Source: Pratylenchus scribneri
Taxonomy: Eukaryota > Nematoda > Chromadorea > Rhabditida > Pratylenchidae
Assembly: GCA_030063045.1 (NCBI GenBank)
Contig: JAQSEB010000138.1
Location: 310,001 to 374,000, forward strand
Length of the DNA stretch: 64,000 nt
Direction: 5' to 3'
The translations under genes and the position numbers were made by a program. This document shows, piece after piece, positions 35,301 through 44,190 of this stretch (positions within the stretch are counted from its first letter, which is position 1; every line of letters begins with the position of its first letter). The notes under the pieces were generated by a model. The model saw only the letters and a list, made by a program, of their open reading frames with translations, was not told where the DNA came from and did no database searches.

Positions 35301-38300
35301 CACACCGTCCAGCTATGGAGGCGATGATTTGCTGTTGCAAAGTGGACATCATCAACACGGGGCCGGCGGCATTCATGCAATCAACAATAAAGGAAATAAT
35401 AATAATGGACAAGGTGGTGGTGGAGGAGGAGGCCCACATGGCGAGGAGAAAACAATGTCCGATTCACGGAGCGTTGATTCCGGCGGTAGATGGGGTGGGG
35501 GCTGGGCACGTGAAAAATGGAATATGGAATAATTTTAAATGAATTTGATGCCAACGACTAATAATTGGATTAGCCATTAGAGACCCACGGAATGATGCAT
35601 GCATCGTTATCGTAGAGAAAAGAAATCATTAGCCTATAATTCAGATGACCAAAAAATAGAAAAATGATGGCAAAATGGTTAAATTTTATTATTTATGCAA
35701 AAGCTGAATATTTTTAAAAATATTGTAATTCATTCAAGACCGAAAAAAAGACTCATCAAAATGAAAAAAAAAGTATTTATGGGATCTATATGCAGATTGG
35801 GAATTATTTTGAGATCGTTTTTTTTATTAATATTAGACAGTAAAACGATAAAAAAAATGCTATTTAGGTTTAGTATGACCAATTTTGGGGATAACTAAGG
35901 TAATTTTAGCGGTGAAAAAATCAGCACATAGATAATCGATAGTACATGAAAAAATTAATTAGAAATAGTTTTGCGCTTTCAAACTTTTTACAACATATAT
36001 TACTCGGGATTTGGGCTTACCAAATGAAATATTCGGCTAATTCTTAAATTATAGAATATCAAATTCCAGTTGTACAAAGTGATCATTCACAACAACAACA
36101 GCAACAAGGTTTGGTGGCTGTTGCACAAGGCGGTCAAATACAGCAGCAATCATTTGTGGAATGCAATGCTTACAACAATTATCAACAACAACAAACATTA
36201 CAGGTAGAGGATGAATTTTTCGATGCCAAAATTGTCCAAATTGTATTGAATAATGGATACTAATATTTAATCGGATATATAAAACCAGAATAATTCGAAC
36301 GGTTTAAGGCGGGTTTATCCTATAGTTCATAAACCATATACCCAAAATTGGATAGAGCTGGTCAAGACGCATTGAATGGTATATAATTTTAATTTGGTCA
36401 TGGTTTGGTCAACAATTAAAAGGGTATTAAACGATTTCAACCCATTTTGGTTTGGTCAACAATTAAAGGGTATTAAACGATTTCAACCCATTTTGGTTTG
36501 GTCAACAATTAAAGGGTATTAAACGGTTTAAACCAATTTTGGTTTAATGGTTCAAAACTAAATTAGAATTTGTTAAACCCAAACCAAAACATAATCAAAT
36601 GATGTGTCTTGACGAATCGATTGGGTATAAAATTTATGATAAACTTCTCAACCTTATCCAATATTTTTCTAATTTTTCCACACAATTAAGCCGGCAAAAT
36701 CGCCATCGCCTGTGCCACCACCAATTCCCCCAAGAAGTGCCACAATTGCAGCCGCCCCACCAAAACCATTGCCACCCGGTTTGGCGCAACAAATCAATTC
36801 GCAGGCCGTAAAACGGCCATCGTCCGCATCAGCCGGCACTTTGCCACCAAATTCCGTCACATCTGGATGGACTCGTTCCAGACCATCCTTCCAAAATAAC
36901 ACGAATACTGGTCATTCATCATCGCATGAGAGTATTCCGTCCTCCTCTTCCAATTTGTTGGCATCAAAAATGGCAACAATGGCCGGAAGAATGCAGGGTA
37001 ATAAAATGGCTAAAAATATGGAAAATATTTCATTTTGGAATAATTGGACAATTATTGTCCTAAACTATTTTATTTGGTACAAAATATTTTAATGATTTTA
37101 TAAATTACTATAGCCTGTGAGCATCATAGAGCATTAATTTATGTTTCGTTCGATTCAGCATAGTCGATTTATTTGGGAAAATGCTATTTTGGACAGATTT
37201 ATTTAACTCTAAAAATGTTAAACCGGTTTATAAAAACCAGTTTAAAACCTGAAATTCATTCTTGAACATAAATTTATGGGGTACAATCGATTAAGTAGAT
37301 CTGATTTAGTTAGATAAATAAATACTAATTCTAATCAATTTATACCATTTTAAAATGTTAAACCGGTTTATGAAGCGGTTTGAAATCTAAAATGCATCCT
37401 AGAGTATTAATTTGGATTTAATTTGATTCAATATTGCCGATTTACTTGTGAAATATTAATTTTGACCAGATTTATTTAACTTTATAATGTGAAACGGTTT
37501 AAAAACCCCAAATTTTAAGTGCCCATAACTTAGGTTCAAATCGTTTAAATAGATGAAATTCTATAAATAAAATCGACCCTAATGAATCGATAGAACCAGA
37601 GATCAAGGTAATATTACAATCAGAATATGCCGAAATCAAGATCGACTGAAACAAAAAATTTCATTTCCTAATTTAGGCCTAAGGTGGCGGGATAAGAGTT
37701 TGATCTGGGTCACTTGGACCAGAAAAATGTGAAGGGTGGTAAAAAGACTTAAAAGAGGATAAAGGGTGGGTTTAAAAAGACAGATTAGGGCAATATTTGA
37801 TTGATAATATGACGGGGAATTTAGGCAAAAAAGGGTACAAAAATAAGAAAGGCCCTTTTAGACATTATTGGCATTCGTACAATTAACATAAAAACATCGA
37901 TTTTTACAGAGAGAGGAAATGATAGCGACCCATTTTATGGGACCACCAACAATTTGGTGCCATCAGAACCAGTGCACAACAGCAGTCGCCGTTCAACCCA
38001 ATCCACGGTGCCCCCAATGATGGATGTTTGCAAAGAGGAACAACAAATCAGTGAAGACGATTACGGTGATGGGGAGGGGCATAAGGAAATGGCAACATCA
38101 GCGGCATTGGATGCCATTGGCGATGGCCGCGCAGATTCGCCAACATTCATGAGTTCACCGGAGGATGATTCCAGTCAGTTTTTAAAAATATTTTTATTTT
38201 ATACTAAAGCAAGGAAATTGGCATTTGAATTGAACATTTTTTTTATGACACAGAAATGTTGAGCAGTCTAAACTTTTTGCCGGGTCTATTTGTCGCCGTT

Positions 38301-41300
38301 TATAACAAAATAATTCAGCAAGGATTAAACAAATTTTGATGTAGAGCAGTCTTTTAGCTATGCAATGATATTTAATTTTATTTAAATTAATTCATAGATA
38401 TTGAGTTGTACCTAAAAACGACTGAAAATTTCCTAATATCCATAATAAAAATCATTTTAAATGGATTTATGGGCATATAGATCCAATAATTTAAAATCAA
38501 TTTAAATTGAAATAATATTATTAAATAGCCAATTCTTTAATTTGACAATTAAATCATCAAAATTGGTTAAATTCTTGCTCAATTTTCTCATTTTAAACGG
38601 CGATGAGTCGGCTTGTCATCCAACTGGGAGGATTTATCACAAAAATAATAAGGAAAGAAAGTAGATAAATGCCAAACTTTATAATCCATATTTATCATTT
38701 TAATAATTCTTTATTTTTCTTGATTGTTTGCTTACTAATTCTACATTATACTTAATTACATTCTTTTTTTTATTAACTCTTCATTTTCTAACAAAAAAAA
38801 CTAATCAAATTAATTCCATTCAATTCAATTTAATTACTAACAAATGGAATATATGTAGATTTTCGTGTACGAAGTTTGAGTAGTCGAAGGGATGCCCTAG
38901 GCCATGTCCAAAGGTCCACCAGCCCTCATCAACCGCGAATGCAATGCCAAAAAACACTTTCACTTGGCATTGGCAATGCTTCACAAAAGGAAAAAACGAA
39001 AGAAAAATCGACGGCAAAATCGAAAAAAGGACGCCAAATGTTACCGGCGGTCAGCATTGAATCCGCTCCATCGGAAGAGTCCATTTTCTTCCCTCCAAAT
39101 GAGGATGACCCAACAATTTGTTCACTTCTCTCGCCTGGACCCCTTCAACAGCTGAGAAGGCCACATTCCGCCAATTCCCTGCCCACAATCGACGAAAAGC
39201 ATAGCGGTTAGCTTAGCAGAATTCTCATTTATGGCAAATCCAGCACTGATCATGGCACAAAAATTACATTCATCAAAAACTTTTACTTTTGGCTCTTTTA
39301 TTAATCAGAATTCACTGTGGAGTGTGGATAAGGCACCAATCTTGATCTTGCCACTTTTATCACTGATTAGAATAATGATATATATCTGCTGTTAATGAGG
39401 CGAAAGGCACGATATTCTCTTTCTTGCCACATTAATTTATATATTTTGCTAGATTCAGCCACCATTCACAATTCTTTTTTAAAACATCACCCACATCCAA
39501 TTTTTGTAACAATTCTTTTTTTCTTTCATACACTTGAAAAATGCACATCGCGAATTATACTACTTTGAACAGGATTAGGCCAAGACCAAATAACGAGCTT
39601 TCTGCTTGCCGAATTTCTGATTGATCCTTCCACATGCTGATGAGTTGTGAATTTAATCTTGGTTTAGCTCAAGAAATGCCTTCTAATTTATTTACACCAT
39701 ACAATCACCTTTTCATTTATGTAATTTCCTTATAATCAAATTTCTAATAATTCAATTACCATCACAATTTCCATATTTTAATTTAAACAAAGCAAAAAGC
39801 AAATTGCAATAAAATTAATTTAATTTTTATAATTCAAAACATTTATGCCTCCAAATTTGTTGCACACTACAATTTCCAGCCTAAGGTACCATGTACCATC
39901 ATTCTACATATACAGTATTCACACATACACAGTACACACATCCTTCCATTTTTTTATTTGCCTTTGGCACTTTCACCATCGAAACACGGAATTCGCAATT
40001 GGAATTGGCGATTGGATCTTGTTTCCATCACAATTCTCATTTCACCATTTTTTTTCAATTTTAACTTTTTAACACTTCATTTATAATATTCACAAATTCT
40101 TTCTATATTTTCTCTAAATTCACTTATTTAAATTTAATTTTAGTTTGACATGGGAAATATTCCACTTTTTTAAAGGCCACCCTTTCAATTATGTTATTTT
40201 ATTTTCTAAAACACATTTCTCTCTTTCCATTTCCATCACAAAAATTTGAACAAAGCAAAATCAAAAAAAATAATTTTAATACTTAAGTTACAAAATTAAT
40301 CCCCAAATTTGTTTTAAGGCACCCTTGGCTCCATCCAATTCAATTTGACCTATTTGGCAGAGGAAAAGCAGCTGATCATTCATTTGATCCGTGCAAAAGT
40401 GAGGACGATTAATTAATAATAAAAATTTTAATAAAAATAAAAATAATGAAAATTATAAATTTAATAATTTTTAAATTTATAATTTTTAAATTAATTTTTA
40501 AATTTTCAAAAAAAAAAAATAAAATTAATTTTTAAATTTTCAAAATTAAAATAAAATTAATTTTAAATTTTTAAATTTCATTAAAAATTAAATTAATTTT
40601 TATTAATTTAATAAATAAAAAAAAATAATTTGCTCACAGAATTTGAAAGCAATGGACAAAAATGGCTTCTCCGATCCGTACGTGAAATTTCATTTGTTGC
40701 CGGGCAATGCAAAAGCCACAAAATTGACATCAAAAACAATCGAAAAAACGCTGAATCCGGAATGGAATGAGGAACAAATTTATTATGGAATTACGGAGGA
40801 GGAAAGATTACGAAAAGTAAGTGACTGAAAATATTTAAATTTTATGGAATTTTTAATTAAATTTGAGGAATTCTTAAGAAATCATAGCTTTTCGTAACAA
40901 TTCAGTAGCTCCATTGGTTTTTTGGCCCATAGTTCAATGAAACTTTTACCAATTTTGGAAGGCGATATAACATTTGAAAGCCATAAATGTCCTCTAAAAA
41001 TTTGCCTCTTTAACTTTTATAAAAAGCTAGCTTTAAAGCATATTTTTTTTCACAGTTTAATTACAAGAAAATAAGTAATAAATCAAAAAATATTAAAAAT
41101 TATTATTTTTTTTGAATTTATAATTAATTACTATAAAATTTTAGATATAAATTCGAAAAAGTTTTTTTTATTTTTTAATAATTTAAATTTAGAATTTTAG
41201 ATTTAAAAATGAAATAAAAATTAGTCAAAAACATATTTTATTTTAAAATCTCTTTAATTATAGACCCTTCGAGTGACTGTGTTGGATCGTGACCGGATTG

Positions 41301-42987
41301 GTTCAGATTTCCTCGGTGAAACGCGAGTGGCTTTAAGAAAATTGCCTCCCGGTGTGACCAAAAAATTCAATTTATATTTGGAACATGCAATGCCGACAGC
41401 ACCGGTCATTAAAAGAAATTTGAATTCCATTTAAATTAAACCCAAATTTTTAGTTGGAAAAATCGGGCGAAATGGAACGTGGCAAATTGCTGATCAGTCT
41501 TTGCTATAATATTCAACAGGGCTCGTTGTTTGTCACCATCAAAAGGGGTGCCGAATTGTTGGGCATGGATTCTACTGGTAAATATACATAAAAATTTAAA
41601 TAATATTTTGGAATTATTCAAGGAAAATTTATATTTATTTTTATTAAAATTTTATACTTTTTTTTTGAATTATTCTAGGAATAATATTAATTTTAGGAAA
41701 TATTTATTTTTTTTCTTAGTTATTTTTCTTTATTAATTCGCGCATTTTATTAACCATGGAATATATAAATTTTGATCAAAAGTAAATTAGCTTAAAGGCA
41801 TCAAACTTAATTAATTGATGGGTAAATATGGGGGACGGTAATCTAGTGTGCTCGTCTTGAAAAAAATTGAGGGATTGAATGAAGTGGGGTACCGAAAATA
41901 ATCATTCATTTTATCCAAACTGATTTTCGGTTCAGTAATTTAAATGGAATAAACTAAAAATTCATTGATATTTTCGGGTTCATATTTTGGCGAACTCTTA
42001 AGTTTATTTACAAAACATAAATTTGTAAAAATTAAGCTAAAAAACATAGTATGATGAAATGTTTTAGACAACTTTTTCGAAGTTTCAAATAGCATTCTCC
42101 AATATATTAAAACAATAAAAAATTGATCCTCCCAATAATTTTGCACAGGTTTCTCCGATCCATATTGCAAAGTTTCATTGACCCCGTTGACTTCAAAAGC
42201 GCATCGCCAAAAGACGACCATCAAAAAGAGGACATTGAACCCGGAATTCAATGAGACAATGCAATTTTTGGTTCCATTCAAAGATTTGCCAAAGAAAACA
42301 CTGGAAATCGGCGTTTACGATTATGGTCAGTGAAGGGGAAAAGGGGATGGGAAAGGGCTGCTAAATTGCCGAAAAATTTAAACGGTTTAATGGTTTATCC
42401 TAAACCCGTAAAACTTATACCCAATCGATAGATCTTGTCAAAACACATCATTTGAATATATTTTGGTTTAGGTTTAACCAATTATAAATTAGTTTTGAAC
42501 CATTAAAGCAAAATGGGTTTAAACCGTTTAATACCCTTTAATTGTTGACCAAACCAAAATTGATTTAAACCGTTTAATACCCTTTAATTGTTGACCAAAC
42601 CAAAATTGGTTTAAACCATTTAATACCCTTTAATTGTTGACCAAACCAAAATTGGTTTAAACCTTTTAATACCCTTTAATGTTAACCAAACCAGGAGAAA
42701 TTATATACCATTCAATGCATCTTCTTGAAGAACTCTATCCAATATTTGGGTATATGGTTTTGGAATGTAGGACCAAAACCTTTCTTAGACCATTATATTT
42801 GGCGCGTTTTTTCGGTAAATTAATAATTATTTTTTGTAAAGATGTTGGCCCACGGCACGATGACTACATTGGTGGTTTGGTCCTGTCGACGGCGGCTCTG
42901 GGCGAACGTGGCAAACAATGGCAACAAGTGATCGAAAATCCGGGAAAAACCTTCGAACTTTGGCATAAATTGGAAGCGGATGATTGA
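14326..42987 (+). CDS. rbf-1: Rabphilin orthologue (Rab effector, double C2)
   Basis: Model of 21 exons: 14326-14479, 17663-18081, 21686-22001, 28127-28211, 29485-29581, 30322-30519, 30993-31088, 31836-31972, 32333-32488, 33839-34242, 35225-35485, 36055-36203, 36691-36997, 37910-38173, 38859-39206, 40319-40398, 40640-40816, 41264-41404, 41454-41577, 42149-42325 and 42842-42987; all phases match, 1,411 aa. N-terminal exons are low-complexity. Residues about 297-455 form the Rab-binding domain: RWVCPSDR, GWSVR, a helix, then a FYVE-type zinc finger (CVLC, CSDC, C-x5-C, CKIC) and SGRWFYR. A long Ser/Pro/Gln-rich linker follows, then C2A (about 1131-1263; MDKNGFSDPY, LDRDRIGSD) and C2B (about 1264-1411; MDSTGFSDPY, YDYDVGPRHDDYIG) with the calcium-binding aspartates intact. 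Rabphilin binds Rab3/Rab27 on synaptic and secretory vesicles. One intron uses a GC donor. Alternative first exons are listed separately. Confidence 0.93.
14566..14988. repeat. Family D foldback element
   Basis: In rabphilin intron 1. TATATGTTGCAGCCGATCTC at the left pairs with GAGATCGGCTGCAACATATA at the right, with inner AGCCGATCTCG repeats. The centre is rich in GGGCTAGG/GGGTTAGG words. A relative lies at 19070-19462. Confidence 0.82.
15863..16060. repeat. Second array of the 25-bp satellite
   Basis: Units TTCTGATTTGTAATTGTAAT and TTCTGATTTGCGATTGTAAT, the same satellite as at 6612-7498, here about 9 units and richer in the TGTAATTGTAA variant. In rabphilin intron 1. Confidence 0.9.
16284..16410 (+). 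other. rbf-1: Candidate alternative first exon of rabphilin
   Basis: ATG followed by 42 codons (MFTNSTSSQLAISLL, then a Ser/Pro-rich stretch) and a strong GTAAGT donor at 16411. It ends in phase 1, exactly like the first exon at 14326-14479, and so joins 17663 in frame. A stop codon (TAA) lies two codons upstream in frame, so it must be a first exon if it is used. Confidence 0.5.
18705..18886 (+). other. rbf-1: Candidate alternative rabphilin exon, glutamine-rich
   Basis: The segment follows a TTTGATAG acceptor and ends at a GTAAGT donor in phase 1, so it can join exon 28127. It encodes L-E-Y-F-N-K-N-Y-S, then a glutamine-rich run (EKQQQQPLQNDEKRESSF). Its entry phase (2) does not match exon 17663-18081 (phase 0 out), so it is either a first exon starting at the internal ATG at 18790 or depends on an exon not recognised here. 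Confidence 0.45.
19070..19462. repeat. Family D foldback element
   Basis: In rabphilin intron 2. GGAAATTAGCTAATTCCGGA and GCTCATTCGATTCGCCATGG at the left pair with their complements near 19340 and 19420. The centre reads GGGCTAGGGTTAGGGTTATG. Confidence 0.82.
20478..20945. repeat. Family A foldback element, about 6 core units
   Basis: Reverse orientation (AACCGTTTAATACCCTTTAA, TTGTTGACCAAACCAAAAT), with standard flanks TTTTGGTTTGGGTTTAACCA and GACCAGCTCTATTCAATTTT. In rabphilin intron 2. Confidence 0.88.
22707..23056. repeat. 28-bp satellite, 12 units
   Basis: Twelve near-identical 28-bp units beginning GCTAAATCGGATTTTAACCT and ending ATAAAGTG, plus a partial unit. Only the last full unit differs (AAGCGG, and one G lost), so the array is young or homogenised. 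No spacers occur, so it is not CRISPR-like. Confidence 0.95.
25107..25420. repeat. Family B foldback element
   Basis: Left: TTTTGGCTATATCTCATCAG and GGAAGGCGATATACCATTTA. Right: GCAAATGGCATATCGCCTTC and TTGCCAAAAGAATGC. In a rabphilin intron. Confidence 0.78.
25932..25997 (+). other. tRNA-like segment (SINE head or tRNA pseudogene)
   Basis: An A-box-like TAGCTCAGTGG (25941-25951) and a B-box-like GGTTCAAATCC (25977-25987) are clear, but only 36 nt apart instead of about 44, and no acceptor or anticodon stem pairs. It is likely a tRNA-derived repeat, not a functional tRNA. Confidence 0.5.
26789..26866 (+). other. Second tRNA-like segment
   Basis: TAGCTCAATTGG (26797-26808) and GGTTCGATCC (26842-26851) lie 45 nt apart, normal for a tRNA, but the acceptor ends do not pair and the T stem is poor. 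It shares TAAATTGC before the B box with the segment at 25932, which suggests one tRNA-derived SINE family. Confidence 0.48.
27169..27289 (+). other. rbf-1: Candidate alternative rabphilin N-terminal exon
   Basis: ATG preceded by GTGAAG; 40 codons (MASPSTSSIHSIST, then a T/N/A-rich run and KLSIRKEFL) and a phase-1 end before GTCGGT, so it joins exon 28127. It can be a first exon, or it can follow exon 18081 (phase 0) in place of 21686-22001, since both segments enter in phase 0 and leave in phase 1. Confidence 0.55.
28290..28425. repeat. Family B fragment
   Basis: Left arm only: TTTTGGCCATATCTCAACAA, GGAAGGCGATATGCCATTTG and CATCTAAAAAGTGGCC. No right arm is recognisable. Confidence 0.7.
28648..29008. 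repeat. Foldback with near-perfect long arms
   Basis: About 360 bp. CACTTGCGGACGAAACCTTC and CTTCTGGAGCCGAAGGTGGT at the left pair with their complements at 28960-29000; the arms continue through TGAATATTCACCGAGTTATG to a short loop near 28830. The GACACTTGCGGAC word is duplicated at the left end. In a rabphilin intron. Confidence 0.9.
29015..29430. repeat. Family B foldback element
   Basis: Left: ATTTGGCCATATCTCACTAA and AAAGCAATATGCCATTTTAA. Right: TTCAAATGATATATCCCCTT. It abuts the preceding foldback and ends shortly before exon 29485. Confidence 0.75.
29800..30215. repeat. Family A foldback element, about 4 core units
   Basis: Reverse orientation, with flanks CGATAGATCTCATCAAGACG and ATGCGTCTTGACCAGCTTTA. 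In a rabphilin intron. Confidence 0.88.
30565..30850. repeat. Family B foldback element
   Basis: Left: TTAGCCATATCTCAAAAAGG and GGAAGGCGATAAACTATTGA. Right: AATGGCATATAGCTTTACTA and TGGCCAAAAGAATGG. Between rabphilin exons 30519 and 30993. Confidence 0.75.
31195..31460. repeat. Family C foldback element
   Basis: Shares CAATTTTGATGATTTTATTA and AAATTAAAGAGTAGACTTTT with the copy at 59300; the interior carries inverted TTGATTCAGAATTGATGGAA and CATCAATTCTGAATTAATAT arms. Confidence 0.7.
32535..33580. repeat. Family A element with about 18 core units
   Basis: The largest copy. The 46-bp unit (GGTCAACAATTAAAGGGTAT, then TAAACGGTTTAAACCAATTT) repeats about 18 times, with block-wise variants: AAATCAATTT, CAACTAAAGG and a truncated AATTAATTGGGTATTAAACG form that occurs twice with the same neighbours. 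Flanks are those of single-unit copies. In a rabphilin intron. Confidence 0.93.
33575..33770. repeat. Family E short foldback
   Basis: AATAGAATAGGACAGACTCG at the left pairs with CGAGTCTCTCCTACTCTATT at the right; the interior is rich in CGGTTTTCGGTTC words. Related sequences lie at 59695 and, more weakly, 4155. Confidence 0.75.
34243..34248 (+). promoter_or_regulatory. Non-canonical GC 5' splice site
   Basis: The rabphilin frame ends at GATTCAG and is followed by GCAAGT; the acceptor TTTTTTTGCAG at 35224 restores the frame. No GT site nearby keeps the phase. CAG|GCAAGT is the usual context of the rare GC-AG introns. Confidence 0.75.
34553..34720. repeat. Small foldback with repeated right end
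   Basis: CCGACATTTGCGCC at the left pairs with GGCGCAAATGTCGG at about 34676; the right end word GGCGCAAATGT is repeated three times. It lies within the GC-donor intron of rabphilin. Confidence 0.75.
35020..35212. repeat. 22-bp satellite next to a 3' splice site
   Basis: About eight units beginning TTGCCCAATTTTCACCAAAA end 12 nt before the acceptor at 35224. The frame of the next exon is open back through the array to 35026. Confidence 0.93.
36290..36650. repeat. Family A foldback element, about 3 core units
   Basis: Forward orientation with flanks TTGGATAGAGCTGGTCAAGA and TTCAAAACTAAATTAGAATT; between rabphilin exons 36203 and 36691, ending only about 40 bp before the latter. Confidence 0.88.
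37745..37890. repeat. Dispersed repeat, also at 63880-64000
   Basis: CAGATTAGGGCAATATTTGA and AAGGCCCTTTTAGACATTAT match, in inverted orientation, the right edge of the window (63880-64000). Confidence 0.6.
38270..38600. repeat. Family C element, diverged
   Basis: Contains GTAGAGCAGTCTTTTAGCTA-type sequence at the left and CTTTAATTTGACAATTAAAT with ATCATCAAAATTGG at the right, recalling the ends of the copies at 31195 and 59300. Confidence 0.5.
39207..40318. other. Rabphilin intron before C2A, no repeat seen
   Basis: A 1.1-kb intron without any of the repeat families noted here; AT-rich with small pyrimidine blocks. It follows the end of the linker-coding exons and precedes the first C2A exon. 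Confidence 0.5.
40910..41010. repeat. Family B fragment
   Basis: TTTTGGAAGGCGATATAACA, then TTTGAAAGCCATAAATGTCC and TCTAAAAATTTGCC: left arm only, in a C2A intron. Confidence 0.65.
42385..42800. repeat. Family A foldback element, about 4 core units
   Basis: Reverse orientation in the last rabphilin intron; it ends about 40 bp before the final exon at 42842. It shows AACCGTTTAATACCCTTTAA units and CTATCCAATATTTGGGTATA at the right flank. Confidence 0.87.
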
Positions 42988-44190
42988 ATTCAATTGAAAT
43001 TAAGATAATATATTTTAAGTGCCTCTCTTGAATCTTCCAATAATATTTTTATATGTTGAAATATTTTTAAATATTTAATTAATTCTTGTCATCCATCCAC
43101 ACGTTTTTGGCCTTATTTTCCCGACTTTTTAATTTTCTAACATATAAAAAAATATATATTTTTCTTTCACCATTCAACAAGCCGGCATATCCCCTATCTT
43201 CTTGGATATTTGTTAATTAATTTCCCCTTCTTTTTTAATTGTGAAAATATTTGCAGACGAATTTTGATATTAAAATAATAATGTTTTTAAAGGGTCTTTA
43301 TTAAATAAAAAGGAATAAAAAATTGATTTATCATTTGTAAAATGTAAAATTCTCATATAAATGTTAATAAAATATAAATATATTTATTCAATTTTTCAAA
43401 TCTTCGCTTTCAATGCGAAAAAAACTACCCAAAAAACAAATTTGTTTGATATAAATCTGCTGTAATAATAAAATATTATATAATAAAAATGATTTTTGGA
43501 ATGAAAGAGAATATTTTCATTCATTTTTGGAAAATAATAATATGAATAAACTATTATAAATAACAAAGTAGAAGACACAAAAATTTGAAAAAAATATATT
43601 TATATATCTATTATTTGAATATATTATTCGGTATTCGATTGAACCGGTCGACTGAAGCAGAATCGGTTTTGATTTTGATGATATATGGAGCGGAATTTTA
43701 GATTTTGACTTATTTTCTCTATGTATTAGATTTATGAGAAAAGCATATAAATAATGTTTTTGAGCATTTATTTCATATTTCTGAGATATTTTTTTTGACC
43801 AATTTTACCTATTTTGACACTTTTTCGAGGAAAATTGATTATAAAATTGCAGGGGAAAAAAAATAAAAATCGTGTATTTTATAAAACATATTAATTTGGC
43901 AAATTTCAGAATAACCTAAATAATAGACATCTAATTTGTGATTTTTATTCCACCTAAAAATCCGCTTGATATTAATAATAATAATTAACATAAAAATATG
44001 TATAGTCAATGGCATGGCCTTTATTTATATGTCTGATGATTTGAGCAAAAAATCCGATCAAAATGAGGTTATACAAATTGAAGAGGGGAGACACGGGTGA
44101 TGAAAAAATGAGCAGAAAAGTCAAAGAAAAATTGCAACAAATTTACATTTTTAATAAAAAATTTGAGGTGTCCAAAGAATTTATATAAAT
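42988..44190. other. Convergent intergenic region
   Basis: Very AT-rich 1.2-kb spacer between the 3' ends of rabphilin and the Mondo gene. AATAAA at about 43304 may serve rabphilin. No gene or repeat family was recognised. Confidence 0.5.
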
